Source: Flavonifractor hominis (GTDB taxonomy: Bacteria; Bacillota; Clostridia; Oscillospirales; Oscillospiraceae). Taken from it: a stretch of DNA of 64,000 bases. A program made the position numbers and the translations under genes. Under the pieces are notes generated by a model that did no database searches, had not been told where the DNA came from, and worked only from the letters and a program-made list of their open reading frames with translations. Location of the stretch: the NCBI RefSeq assembly GCF_040095835.1, contig NZ_JBBMFT010000001.1, positions 372,001-436,000 on the forward strand, written 5' to 3'. Below, piece after piece: positions 34,530 through 43,751 of this stretch. How positions within the stretch are numbered: the stretch's first letter is position 1; every line of letters begins with the position of its first letter.

Positions 34530-35249
34530 ATGTCTTACGAAAAGAGAGAGCAGCTGTACGAGGGAAAAGCCAAGAAAGTCTATGCCACAGACGACCCCAA
34601 TGTAGTTATCGTCTCCTATAAAGACGACGCCACCGCCTTTAATGGTCTGAAAAAAGGCACTATTGCAGGTAAGGGTGCCATCAACAACCGCATGACCAAC
34701 AACCTCATGCGTCGTTTGGAGGCCGCCGGCGTACCGACTCATTACGTGGAGGAACTCAATGATCGTGAGACCGCGGTGAAGAAGGTCACCATCGTACCTC
34801 TGGAGGTTATCATCCGCAATATCTCCGCCGGCTCTTTTGCCAAGCGCTACGGTGTAGAGGAAGGCATCGTTTTTGATGAACCCACCATCGAGCTGTCTTA
34901 TAAGAATGACGACCTGGGCGACCCGCTGATGGACGGCCATCACGCCATCGCTCTGAAGCTGGCCACCCGTGATGAGCTGCGCCTCATCAAGGACTACTCC
35001 TTCCGTATCAACGATCTGCTCAAGGGCTTTATGAAGGAGATCGGAATCGATCTGGTGGATTTCAAGCTTGAGTTTGGCAAGACCGCTGATGGTACCATTG
35101 TGCTGGCCGATGAGATCTCCCCCGATACCTGCCGTCTGTGGGATGAGAATACGCATGAGAAGCTGGACAAGGACCGGTTCCGCAGAGATCTGGGCGGTGC
35201 AGAAGAGGCCTATGAGGAGGTCATGCGCCGCCTGATGGGGGATAAGTAA
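34530..35249 (+). CDS. purC: PurC, SAICAR synthetase
   Basis: 239 residues, ATP-dependent joining of CAIR and aspartate. Motifs are YEGKAKKVYATDD, SYKDDATAFNG, VEVIIRN-type PLEVIIRNISAGSFAKR and DFKLEFG with LADEISPDTCRLWD. Starts two bases after purE and ends three bases before purF, in the same frame as purF. Confidence 0.96.
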   Translation: MSYEKREQLYEGKAKKVYATDDPNVVIVSYKDDATAFNGLKKGTIAGKGAINNRMTNNLMRRLEAAGVPTHYVEELNDRETAVKKVTIVPLEVIIRNISAGSFAKRYGVEEGIVFDEPTIELSYKNDDLGDPLMDGHHAIALKLATRDELRLIKDYSFRINDLLKGFMKEIGIDLVDFKLEFGKTADGTIVLADEISPDTCRLWDENTHEKLDKDRFRRDLGGAEEAYEEVMRRLMGDK

Positions 35250-35252
35250 TCC

Positions 35253-36674
35253 ATGGGCGGTTTCTTTGGCACAGTCTCCCGCCGGGATTGCGTCCTCGAT
35301 GTGTTTTTTGGCACCGATTATCACTCCCATCTGGGGACCAAGCGGGGCGGCATGGCGGTCTATGACCAGAAAGATGGTTTTCAGCGACAGATCCACAACA
35401 TCGAAAATACCCCTTTTCGCACCAAGTTTGACAAGGATCTGGGGGAATTTCACGGTTGCGCAGGCATCGGATGCATCAGCGATACCGATCCACAGCCGCT
35501 GCTGGTCCGTTCCCATCTGGGCCTGTATGCCATCACAACCGTAGGCATCATAAACAATTCTGAAGAACTCATCGAGCGTTACTTTTCGGACCACGGGCAT
35601 CAGTTCATGGCTATGAGTTCGGGCAAAGTCAATTCCACCGAGCTTATCGCTGCGCTTATCAATCAAAAGGATGACTTGGTCTCCGGTATCCGCCACGCCC
35701 AGGATGAGATTGACGGTTCGGCTACCATTCTGCTGCTGAACGAAGACGGTATTTGGGCTGCACGGGATAAATTGGGCCGGCTGCCGGTCCTTATTGGGCA
35801 GAATGAGGAGGGCTGCTGCGTCTCTTTTGAGTCGTTTGCCTATCACAAGCTGGGTTATCACGATGCCTACGAACTGGGCCCGCGTGAGATCGTTCGGGTT
35901 AATGCTGACGGCTGGGAGACGCTCTCCCCTGCTGGCGAGGAAATGAAGATCTGCGCCTTCCTGTGGACCTACTATGGCTATCCCAACTCCAACTACGAAG
36001 GAGTTAATGTAGAGGTCATGCGTTACCGGAACGGCGAGATCATGGCCCGTGATGAGATTCGCAAGGGTCAGCTGCCCAAGGTAGACTATGTGGCCGGCGT
36101 GCCCGACTCAGGCGTGCCCCACGCCATTGGTTTTGCCAACCGCAGCGGCAAACCCTTTGCTCGTCCCTTTGTCAAATATACGCCCACCTGGCCCCGTTCT
36201 TTTATGCCGGTCAACCAGGAAGCTCGCAACCAGGTGGCTAAAATGAAACAAATCCCTGTGCCTGAACTCATCGAGGGCAAAAAGTTGCTGTTTGTAGACG
36301 ACTCCATCGTCCGCGGCACTCAGCTGCGGGAGACCGTGGAATTTCTCTACGAGTCCGGTGCGGAAGAGGTACATATGCGTTCCGCTTGCCCTCCCGTTAT
36401 GTATGGCTGCAAGTATCTGAACTTTTCCCGCAGTAACTCCGATATGGAACTGCTGGCCCGCCGCACCATTCAGGAGCTGGAAGGTGACGAAGGGCAACAG
36501 CATCTGGAGGAATATGCTGATGCTTCCACTCAGCGGGGTCAGTGTATGCTCAAGTCCATCTGTGAGAAGTTGGGTTTTGACTCCTTGGGCTATCAGTCCC
36601 TGGACGGTCTCCTGGAGGCCATCGGTATTGACAAAGAGAAAATCTGCACGTATTGCTGGACCGGAAAGGAATAA
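35253..36674 (+). CDS. purF: Amidophosphoribosyltransferase (PurF) lacking the N-terminal catalytic cysteine
   Basis: 473 residues. First step of purine synthesis: PRPP plus an amino donor to phosphoribosylamine. The N-terminal Ntn-type glutaminase domain (~1-235) begins MGGFFGTV, where canonical PurF has Cys then GVFG: the Cys1 nucleophile is Gly. The start cannot be further upstream, because the purC stop lies in the same frame one codon before this ATG. The phosphoribosyltransferase domain is intact: FVDDSIVRGTQLRE binds PRPP and GVPDSGVPHAIGFA is standard. C-terminal cysteines (YGC, CTYC) resemble the cluster ligands of Bacillus PurF. It may use free ammonia or partner with another glutaminase. 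Confidence 0.9.
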   Translation: MGGFFGTVSRRDCVLDVFFGTDYHSHLGTKRGGMAVYDQKDGFQRQIHNIENTPFRTKFDKDLGEFHGCAGIGCISDTDPQPLLVRSHLGLYAITTVGIINNSEELIERYFSDHGHQFMAMSSGKVNSTELIAALINQKDDLVSGIRHAQDEIDGSATILLLNEDGIWAARDKLGRLPVLIGQNEEGCCVSFESFAYHKLGYHDAYELGPREIVRVNADGWETLSPAGEEMKICAFLWTYYGYPNSNYEGVNVEVMRYRNGEIMARDEIRKGQLPKVDYVAGVPDSGVPHAIGFANRSGKPFARPFVKYTPTWPRSFMPVNQEARNQVAKMKQIPVPELIEGKKLLFVDDSIVRGTQLRETVEFLYESGAEEVHMRSACPPVMYGCKYLNFSRSNSDMELLARRTIQELEGDEGQQHLEEYADASTQRGQCMLKSICEKLGFDSLGYQSLDGLLEAIGIDKEKICTYCWTGKE

Positions 36675-36682
36675 ATAGCACT

Positions 36683-37726
36683 ATGAATAACTCTCACTCC
36701 GAATCCTACGCAGCTGCCGGCGTCGATGTCACTGCCGGATATGAGGCCGTTAACCGTATCAAACCTCTGGTGGAGTCCACTTATATCCCCGGCGTTATGG
36801 GTACACTAGGTGGCTTTGGCGGCCTGTTTGCCCCTGACACGGCCGGTATGCAAAAGCCCGTGCTGGTCTCCGGTACCGACGGTGTAGGCACGAAGCTCAA
36901 GATTGCCTTCCTTATGGATAAGCATGACACTGTGGGTATCGATTGTGTCGCCATGTGTGTTAATGATATTATTTGCTCTGGCGCTATGCCCATGTTCTTC
37001 CTGGACTATCTGGCGGTAGGCAAAAACGTCCCCAGCCGTATTGAGTCCATTGTTTCCGGTGTTACGGAAGGCTGCCGTCAGGCCGGGTGCGCCCTCATTG
37101 GCGGGGAGACCGCTGAGATGCCCGGATTCTATCCCGAAGACGAATATGACCTGGCCGGTTTCTCCGTGGGTCTGGTGGACGAGGCCAAGATGATCGATGG
37201 CTCTACCCTTCAGGAGGGCGATCTGCTCATCGGTCTGAGCTCCAACGGTGTGCACTCCAACGGTTTTTCCCTGGTCCGTAAAGTGTTGGGGCTGGATAAC
37301 CGCAAAGCATTAGAGATTCGAATTTCTGAGCTGGGTCACACGTTGGGTGAGGAACTTCTGCGTCCTACTCACATCTATGTACGTGCCATCCGCTGCTTGC
37401 GTCAGCACGGCGTAGATGTCAAAGCCGTGAGCCACATCACTGGCGGCGGTCTGTATGAGAATGTGCCCCGCATGATGAAGGAGGGCCTCACCGCCCGCAT
37501 TCGGAAGGCATCCTTCCCTGTGCCTCCCATCTTTGAGATTATTCAGCGCTCGGGTGATATTCCTCAGCGTGACATGTACAACACATTTAATATGGGTATT
37601 GGTCTGGTTATTGCCATTCCCAAAGATCAGATCGGACATGCTCTGGATATCCTGACCCGTGCCGGCGAGCAGTCCTATGTCATCGGTGATGTGATCAAGG
37701 GCGAAGCGGGAGTGGAGCTGGTATGA
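36683..37726 (+). CDS. purM: PurM, AIR synthetase
   Basis: 347 residues, ATP-dependent ring closure of FGAM to AIR. Motifs: VSGTDGVGTKLKIAF, CVNDIICSGAMPMFFLDYLA, LIGGETAEMPGFY, GLSSNGVHSNGFSLVR and HITGGGLYENVPR. GGAAAGG upstream of the ATG at 36,683. The stop overlaps purN by four bases. The preceding enzyme, FGAM synthetase (PurL), is not in this operon. Confidence 0.95.
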   Translation: MNNSHSESYAAAGVDVTAGYEAVNRIKPLVESTYIPGVMGTLGGFGGLFAPDTAGMQKPVLVSGTDGVGTKLKIAFLMDKHDTVGIDCVAMCVNDIICSGAMPMFFLDYLAVGKNVPSRIESIVSGVTEGCRQAGCALIGGETAEMPGFYPEDEYDLAGFSVGLVDEAKMIDGSTLQEGDLLIGLSSNGVHSNGFSLVRKVLGLDNRKALEIRISELGHTLGEELLRPTHIYVRAIRCLRQHGVDVKAVSHITGGGLYENVPRMMKEGLTARIRKASFPVPPIFEIIQRSGDIPQRDMYNTFNMGIGLVIAIPKDQIGHALDILTRAGEQSYVIGDVIKGEAGVELV

Positions 37727-38355
37727 TCCGGATTGCGGTTCTGGTCTCAGGAGGAGGTACGAACCTCCAGGCTCTCATTGATGCCCAGAATAGGGGCGAA
37801 CTAAAAAATGGCGTCCTGGCCGCCGTTTTGTCCTCGCGTCCTGACGCCTATGCGCTGGAGCGGGCTGCCCAAGCTGGGATTCCAGGCTATGTGGTAGCCC
37901 GGAAAGAATATGCGTCCAACCGGGAAATGACCTGTGCTCTGGTGGCCAAGCTCCGGGAACTGGACATTGGACTTGTGGTATTGGCAGGCTTCATGCACAT
38001 TCTGACCGAAGAGATGGTGCAGGCCTATCCGAACGCCATTCTCAATGTCCATCCGGCTCTTATCCCCTCCTTCTGCGGAGCGGGATATTACGGCCTGCAT
38101 GTGCATGAAGCTGCATTGGCCTACGGCGTCAAGGTCACAGGCGCCACGGTACATTTTGTCAACGAAGAGCCCGACGGCGGTCCCATTGTTCTGCAGAAAG
38201 CCGTTGAGATCCGGGAGGACGATACTCCTGAGAGCCTTCAGCGTCGGGTAATGGAGCAGGCCGAATGGCAGATTCTGCCCCGTGCCGTCTCACTGTTTTG
38301 TGAAGGCCGTCTCTCTGTGGAGGGACGGGCTGTGAAGATATCAGAGGGAGCGTGA
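37723..38355 (+). CDS. purN: PurN, GAR formyltransferase
   Basis: 210 residues, 10-formyl-THF-dependent formylation of GAR. Shows VLVSGGGTNLQALID, AGFMHILTE, NVHPALIPSFCG with the catalytic Asn-His, and GATVHFVNEEPDGGPIVLQ. Overlaps purM (ATGA) and ends three bases before the purO-like gene. Confidence 0.95.
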   Translation: MIRIAVLVSGGGTNLQALIDAQNRGELKNGVLAAVLSSRPDAYALERAAQAGIPGYVVARKEYASNREMTCALVAKLRELDIGLVVLAGFMHILTEEMVQAYPNAILNVHPALIPSFCGAGYYGLHVHEAALAYGVKVTGATVHFVNEEPDGGPIVLQKAVEIREDDTPESLQRRVMEQAEWQILPRAVSLFCEGRLSVEGRAVKISEGA

Positions 38356-38358
38356 AAC

Positions 38359-39066
38359 ATGAACAATCTGGACCTGACCGCGCTGCTGCGCGCAAACCCT
38401 TATCCCGGACGGGGTATTGTAATTGGTTCCTCCCCTGATGGGGATAAGTCTGTCATTGCCTATTTCATCATGGGCCGCAGTGAGAACTCCCGCAACCGGG
38501 TCTTTGTAGAGACCCCGGACGGAATCCGCACCCAGGCCTTTGATCCTTCCAAGATGACGGACCCATCCCTCATCATCTATGCCCCTGTGCGGGTGTTTGG
38601 CACCTCTACCATTGTGACCAACGGTGATCAGACCGATACCATCCGGGAAGGTCTTGCTGCAGGTAAAAGCTTTGCAGAAGCGCTTGCAACCCGCACTTTT
38701 GAACCGGATGAGCCTAACTACACCCCTCGCATTTCCGGCCTTGTACAGAAAAACGGGGCGTATACCCTCTCTATTCTCAAGAGTGCAGACGGTGACCCTG
38801 CGTCCTGCCGCCGCTACTTCTTTGACTATGAAGCCCCGCTGGCTGGACAGGGGCATTTTATCCACACCTACATGGGTGATGGCACTCCCCTGCCCTCTTT
38901 CCAGGGAGAGCCGGAGCAGGTATCTATTCCCTGCCAGACGCCCCAGGAGTTTGCCCAGTTGCTGTGGGACAGCCTGAACGAGGACAATAAGGTCTCTCTG
39001 TTCGTGCGCTATATTGACCGCAGAATGGGTGATTGGGAAACTGTGATCTATAATAAGCACGCATAA
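38359..39066 (+). CDS. purO: PurO-type IMP cyclohydrolase
   Basis: 235 residues of the archaeal-type IMP cyclohydrolase family, which closes FAICAR to IMP, the final step. Typical cues: NPYPGRGIVIG at the start, FIMGRSENSRNRVF and the C-terminal segment near GMGHFIHTY-like GQGHFIHTYMGDG. It sits directly before a PurH that lacks its own cyclohydrolase domain, so the two together replace bifunctional PurH. That division of labour is seen in part of the Clostridia. Confidence 0.9.
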   Translation: MNNLDLTALLRANPYPGRGIVIGSSPDGDKSVIAYFIMGRSENSRNRVFVETPDGIRTQAFDPSKMTDPSLIIYAPVRVFGTSTIVTNGDQTDTIREGLAAGKSFAEALATRTFEPDEPNYTPRISGLVQKNGAYTLSILKSADGDPASCRRYFFDYEAPLAGQGHFIHTYMGDGTPLPSFQGEPEQVSIPCQTPQEFAQLLWDSLNEDNKVSLFVRYIDRRMGDWETVIYNKHA

Positions 39067-39119
39067 GCCTGGCGGGCGGCCACCGTGACCGCCCGCCCTT
39101 TTTCATTGGAGGTATGAAC

Positions 39120-40292
39120 ATGACCGAGCTGGAACTGAAATATGGCTGCAACCCCAACCAGAAACCCGCCCGTATCTTTATGGAAAATGGTGAACTTCCC
39201 ATCCGTGTCCTCAATGGCAAGCCTGGCTATATCAATTTCCTGGATGCTTTCAATTCCTGGCAGCTTGTAAAAGAGCTTAAACAGGCCACCGGTCTGCCTG
39301 CTGCCGCATCCTTTAAGCATGTCTCGCCTGCTGGAGCTGCAGTTGGTACCCCGCTCACCGACGTAGAGCGGCAGATCTACTTTGCCCAGGATATGGACCT
39401 GTCCCCCATTGCCTGCGCCTATGTAAAGGCCCGCGGTGCCGACCGGCTATGCTCCTACGGCGATTGGGCCGCCCTCTCCGATGTATGTGACGCCCAAACC
39501 GCCCGTTACTTGGCGCTGGAGGTATCCGATGGTGTCATTGCTCCTGGTTATACTGAGGAAGCTCTGGCGATTCTCAAGACCAAGCGTAAGGGTGGCTACA
39601 ACGTGGTCGAGATCGATCCCGACTATGTTCCCAAGCATGTGGAACGCAAGGACGTTTACGGCATCACGTTCGAGCAGGGCCGCAATGACTTTGCGATCAA
39701 TGAAGCGCTGCTGGAGAACATCGTCACTGAGCGTAAGGATCTGCCGGAGACGGCCAAGCGGGATATGCTCATTGCCCTTATTACGCTCAAGTACACCCAG
39801 TCCAACTCGGTCTGCTATGTGAAGGATGGCCAGGCCATCGGTGTGGGCGCCGGCCAGCAGAGCCGTATCCACTGTACTCGCCTGGCCGGATCCAAAGCTG
39901 ACAACTGGCTGCTGCGTCAGCACCCCAAGGTGCTTGGTCTGCAGTTTGTGGATGGGATCCGCCGCCCCGATCGTGACAACGCCATTGATGTCTATATTTC
40001 GGACGAGTACGAGGACGTATTGGCCGAAGGCGTGTGGCAAAATACCTTTAAAGTGAAGCCGGAGGTACTCACCCTTGAGGAGAAAAAGGCTTGGATCGCT
40101 ACTCAGTCTGGTGTAACGGTGGGCAGTGATGCTTTCTTCCCCTTCGGCGACAATGTAGAGCGGGCCCGTAAAAGTGGCGTGGAGTATATTGTCCAACCTG
40201 GTGGTTCCATCCGGGACGATAATGTCATTGATACTTGCAATAAGTACGGCATTGTCATGTCCTTTACCGGGATGCGTCTGTTCCACCACTGA
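39120..40292 (+). CDS. purH: AICAR transformylase only (PurH C-terminal half as a separate gene)
   Basis: About 390 residues: formylates AICAR to FAICAR. It matches only the transformylase part of PurH: KYGCNPNQKPAR, SFKHVSPAGAA, YTQSNSVCYVKDGQAIG and GAGQQSRIHCTRLAG. The usual ~200-residue MGS-like cyclohydrolase domain is absent, the role being filled by PurO upstream. I choose the ATG at 39,120; the ATG at 39,114 stands only one base from GGAGG. A stop codon overlaps the next ATG. Confidence 0.93.
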   Translation: MTELELKYGCNPNQKPARIFMENGELPIRVLNGKPGYINFLDAFNSWQLVKELKQATGLPAAASFKHVSPAGAAVGTPLTDVERQIYFAQDMDLSPIACAYVKARGADRLCSYGDWAALSDVCDAQTARYLALEVSDGVIAPGYTEEALAILKTKRKGGYNVVEIDPDYVPKHVERKDVYGITFEQGRNDFAINEALLENIVTERKDLPETAKRDMLIALITLKYTQSNSVCYVKDGQAIGVGAGQQSRIHCTRLAGSKADNWLLRQHPKVLGLQFVDGIRRPDRDNAIDVYISDEYEDVLAEGVWQNTFKVKPEVLTLEEKKAWIATQSGVTVGSDAFFPFGDNVERARKSGVEYIVQPGGSIRDDNVIDTCNKYGIVMSFTGMRLFHH

Positions 40293-41065
40293 TGAAGCAA
40301 CGCTATGGCCTGAGTGCCGCATTCCTGAAGTCTCTGGCCGCTCTGTTCATGCTAGTTGACCATATCGGGGTCGCCTTCCCTCATCTGGCCTCCGATTTGG
40401 GACTGCCCGCTGCATTGGACCTTCTGCCACGACTCATTGGGCGGCTGGCGTTCCCCATCTTTGCCTATTTTCTGGCTGAGGGGTGCCGCAGGACCCGCTT
40501 TTTCTCCCGCTACCTGTTTCGGCTTGGGCTGTTTACACTGATTGCTCAGATTCCTTACACACTCCTCACCGGAGTCTGGGGCGGCAGTATTATGCTCAGC
40601 TTCTTTTTGAGCGCATGCGCCATTTATGGTTTTGAACAGCTTTCCAGGCGAAACCGGGGTCCCGCTGTAGCAGCACTGCCCCTGTTTGCTTCCTGCGTGC
40701 TGGCGCTGCTTCTGAACACGGACTATGGGTTTCCAGCAGTGGTATTGGTCTTTTCCCTCTATCTCTGCGGCGAGGAGCGAAAAAAACAGTTGCTCTGCAT
40801 GGGGATTGGCCTGGCGCTGTTTTACCTGATCTATCTCCCCTTGGGACAACTGTTGGCCGCTCTGTCCACGATGACCCAGGCAGCATTTGGTGGTTATATT
40901 GCGCAAGTATTTTCGCTTTACGGAATATACGGCTTGTGCGCCGAGCTTTCTTTGCTGCTGTTAGCTGGATACCGCGGACAGCTAGGCATTCAAAACAAGT
41001 GGTTCTTCTATGTATTTTATCCGGCCCATCTGCTGGGGCTTTGGGCTCTGAGCAATGTGCTATAA
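40292..41065 (+). CDS. TraX-family membrane protein inside the purine operon
   Basis: 257 residues with about eight helices. The N-terminal signature KSLAALFMLVDHIG followed by GRLAFPIFAYFLAEGCRRTR is that of the TraX family (named for the F-plasmid pilin acetylase; acyltransferase-3-like). In clostridia these genes are chromosomal with unknown roles, possibly acetylating surface molecules. It overlaps purH by one base and purD begins 13 bases after it, so it is an embedded operon member and not a chance neighbour. Confidence 0.85.
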   Translation: MKQRYGLSAAFLKSLAALFMLVDHIGVAFPHLASDLGLPAALDLLPRLIGRLAFPIFAYFLAEGCRRTRFFSRYLFRLGLFTLIAQIPYTLLTGVWGGSIMLSFFLSACAIYGFEQLSRRNRGPAVAALPLFASCVLALLLNTDYGFPAVVLVFSLYLCGEERKKQLLCMGIGLALFYLIYLPLGQLLAALSTMTQAAFGGYIAQVFSLYGIYGLCAELSLLLLAGYRGQLGIQNKWFFYVFYPAHLLGLWALSNVL

Positions 41066-41078
41066 TGAGGTGTTTTGC

Positions 41079-42335
41079 ATGAATGTACTGATTGTAGGCG
41101 GCGGTGGCCGGGAGCACGCCATTGCCTGGGCCCTGTCAAAAAGCCGGAAAGTGAATCAGCTTTACTGCGCGCCCGGCAACGGAGGGATTGCCGCATTGGC
41201 GCAGTGTGTACCGATCTCAGCCACCGACGTACAGGCTATGGTAGACTGGGCTGTCGCGCACAAAATTGACTTTGTAGTGGTTGCCCCTGATGATCCGCTG
41301 GCCCTGGGGATGGTTGATGCATTGGATGCTGCCGGAATCCCCGCATTTGGTCCCACAGCGGATGCCGCCATCATTGAGTCCAGCAAAAGCTTTTCCAAGA
41401 GCCTGATGGCCAAGTATCACATCCCCACTGCTCGCTACGAGACGTTTACCGATATGGAGCAGGCTCTGTCCTATGTACAGGCCCAGGGCGCTCCTATTGT
41501 GGTAAAGGCCGACGGCCTAGCCCTGGGTAAGGGGGTTGTGGTAGCCCAGACCGTGGAGGAAGCCGAAGAGGCCGTCAGGGCCATGATGGGCGATCACAAG
41601 TTTGGGGCCGCCGGTGCCCGAGTCGTCATTGAGGAATGTATGACAGGCCCTGAGGTGACCGTTCTGGCCTTCTGCGACGGGGAGCACCTGGTCCCCATGC
41701 CCTCCTCTCAGGACCACAAGCGCGCCTATGACGGTAACCTTGGTCCCAACACCGGCGGGATGGGCGCCATCTCCCCTTCCCCCAACTATACTCCAGAGAT
41801 TGCCAAGCGCTGCATGGAGGAGATTTTCCTTCCTACTGTAGCCGCACTTAAGGCGGAGGGCCGTCCCTTCCGTGGGGTGATTTATTTCGGCCTGATGCTC
41901 ACCCCTGACGGTCCAAAGGTCGTGGAATATAACGCCCGCTTTGGTGATCCGGAATGCCAGGCAGTGCTCTCCCTGCTGGACAGCGATCTTATGGACATTT
42001 TCCAGGCTTGCCGGACTGGAACTCTGGATCAGGTGGATGTACATTGGAAAGATGGTGCAGCCTGCTGTCTGGTATTGGCGTCCGGCGGTTATCCCGCAAG
42101 CTATGAAAAGGGATATCCCATTACAGGCTTGGAAGAAGCTGGCCGGACGGCTGTGGTGTTCCACGCCGGTACTCGCCTGATGGAGGACGGCAGCGTCCTC
42201 ACCAACGGTGGTCGGGTACTGGGGGTAACCGCCACCGGTTCCGATCTGGAAGCCGCTATCAACGGTGCCTACGCCGCCGCCCAACATATCCACTTTCAGG
42301 ATATGCATTTCCGGACAGACATTGGCCGGGTATAA
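41079..42335 (+). CDS. purD: PurD, GAR synthetase
   Basis: 418 residues, ATP-grasp ligase joining phosphoribosylamine and glycine. Shows NVLIVGGGGREHAIAW, CAPGNGGIA, VVKADGLALGKGV, GPNTGGMGAISPSP and YNARFGDPECQAVL. ATG at 41,079 with GAGGTG upstream. Last gene of the operon. Confidence 0.95.
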   Translation: MNVLIVGGGGREHAIAWALSKSRKVNQLYCAPGNGGIAALAQCVPISATDVQAMVDWAVAHKIDFVVVAPDDPLALGMVDALDAAGIPAFGPTADAAIIESSKSFSKSLMAKYHIPTARYETFTDMEQALSYVQAQGAPIVVKADGLALGKGVVVAQTVEEAEEAVRAMMGDHKFGAAGARVVIEECMTGPEVTVLAFCDGEHLVPMPSSQDHKRAYDGNLGPNTGGMGAISPSPNYTPEIAKRCMEEIFLPTVAALKAEGRPFRGVIYFGLMLTPDGPKVVEYNARFGDPECQAVLSLLDSDLMDIFQACRTGTLDQVDVHWKDGAACCLVLASGGYPASYEKGYPITGLEEAGRTAVVFHAGTRLMEDGSVLTNGGRVLGVTATGSDLEAAINGAYAAAQHIHFQDMHFRTDIGRV

Positions 42336-42341
42336 GAATAT

Positions 42342-42384
42342 AAAAAAGCCTTCCCACCATTTTTACCGGTGGGAAGGCTTTTTT
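42342..42384. terminator. Bidirectional terminator between purD and malic enzyme
   Basis: 17-bp stem, 42,342-42,358 with 42,368-42,384, A-run on one side and T-run on the other. Confidence 0.9.
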
Positions 42385-42391
42385 ATTTCGC

Positions 42392-43570
42392 TCAGATGCG
42401 GGCCACGCCGCTCTTCCGGGCAGCCTCCGCTACAGCAGCAGCTACCGCTTGGGCAGCCCGCGGATCGAAGGCGTTTGGAATGATGTACTCGGGGGAACGC
42501 TCCTCATCAGAAATGAGATTTGCCAGAGCCATAGCGGCAGCCATCTTCATTTCCTCATTGATATCGCTGGCCCGCACGTCAAAGGCCCCGCGGAAAATCC
42601 CGGGAAATACCATGACATTGTTGATCTGGTTGGGATAGTCGCTGCGGCCGGTAGAGATGACCGCCGCACCACCTTTCTTGGCCTCCTCCGGGAAAATCTC
42701 GGGGGTTGGATTGGCACAGGCAAAGATGATCGCATCCCGGTTCATGGTACGTACCATGTCTGCCGTTACCAGGTTGGGTGCGGAGTAACCCAAGAATATA
42801 TCTGCCCCCACCAACGCGTCAGCCAATTTGCCGGTCTTATGCTCCAGATTGGTCTTCTGAACCATTTCAGCCATATAGGGATTCATCCCCTCAGTGACAC
42901 CGTCGCAGAGAATTCCGCTCTTGTCGCACAGCGTGATGTGCCGGAAACCGGCAGAAAACAGCAGCCGGCAAACCGACAGGCCTGCCGCACCTGCGCCGTT
43001 GATTACGACCCGGACCTCCTCCTTCTGCTTGTCCACTACCTTCAGAGCGTTGATCAGACCAGCCAAGGTAATCACCGCTGTACCGTGCTGGTCGTCGTGG
43101 AAGATGGGAATATCACAGCACTCTTTCAGCCGGCGCTCCACCTCAAAGCAGCGGGGCGCGGAAATGTCCTCCAGATTGATTCCGCCGAAGGAGCCAGAGA
43201 GCAGGTAGACCGTGCGTACGATCTCATCCACATCCTGGCTTTTAATGCACAGCGGGAAGGCATCCACCCCGCCAAACTGTTTGAAGAGCACGCATTTGCC
43301 CTCCATTACCGGCATACCTGCCTCCGGCCCGATGTTACCCAATCCCAGTACGGCCGAGCCATCGGTCACCACTGCGCACAGGTTCCAGCGCCGGGTCAGC
43401 TCATAGCTCTTGCTCACGTCCTTCTGAATTTCCAGACAGGGCTGCGCTACACCGGGCGTATACGCCACAGACAGATCATGGGCATCGTTGAGGGGAACGG
43501 TAGGCACAACTTCCAGCTTGCCACGTTTCTCACGGTGCAGCTTCATACTTTCTTCGGCAATGGGGTTCAT
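42392..43570 (-). CDS. Malic enzyme, short form
   Basis: 392 residues, oxidative decarboxylation of malate to pyruvate. Motifs: VAYTPGVAQPCLEI, DGSAVLGLGNIGPEAGMPVMEGK, FHDDQHGTAVI and the nucleotide-binding INGAGAAGLS. It lacks the phosphotransacetylase-like extension of MaeB. NAD or NADP preference cannot be decided. I take the ATG at 43,570; AAGGAG is ten bases upstream, while a GTG at 43,579 is too near it. Single gene. Confidence 0.93.
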   Translation of the reverse strand: MNPIAEESMKLHREKRGKLEVVPTVPLNDAHDLSVAYTPGVAQPCLEIQKDVSKSYELTRRWNLCAVVTDGSAVLGLGNIGPEAGMPVMEGKCVLFKQFGGVDAFPLCIKSQDVDEIVRTVYLLSGSFGGINLEDISAPRCFEVERRLKECCDIPIFHDDQHGTAVITLAGLINALKVVDKQKEEVRVVINGAGAAGLSVCRLLFSAGFRHITLCDKSGILCDGVTEGMNPYMAEMVQKTNLEHKTGKLADALVGADIFLGYSAPNLVTADMVRTMNRDAIIFACANPTPEIFPEEAKKGGAAVISTGRSDYPNQINNVMVFPGIFRGAFDVRASDINEEMKMAAAMALANLISDEERSPEYIIPNAFDPRAAQAVAAAVAEAARKSGVARI

Positions 43571-43669
43571 TGGCAGCACGCTCCTTATTTCTTTAATATG
43601 CTAACATAATCATACCCTTCTCTTTTTCTTACGTCAATCACTTCCTTCTCTTCTTTACTCCCATCTTTA

Positions 43670-43702
43670 TCTACAGATGTTGTTTATCTTGACATATGTA
43701 GA
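43670..43702 (+). promoter_or_regulatory. Candidate TetR operator over the promoter
   Basis: TCTACAGATG (43,670-43,679) and CATATGTAGA (43,693-43,702) form a 10-bp inverted repeat with one mismatch and 13-base spacer. It covers the -35 box of the promoter at 43,689-43,717 (TTGACA, 17 bases, TATTGT), so a bound repressor would block the polymerase. Confidence 0.55.
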
Positions 43703-43751
43703 AAATCATGCTATTGTGTTCACCATGCAAACGAAAAGGAGCGGACGATTT

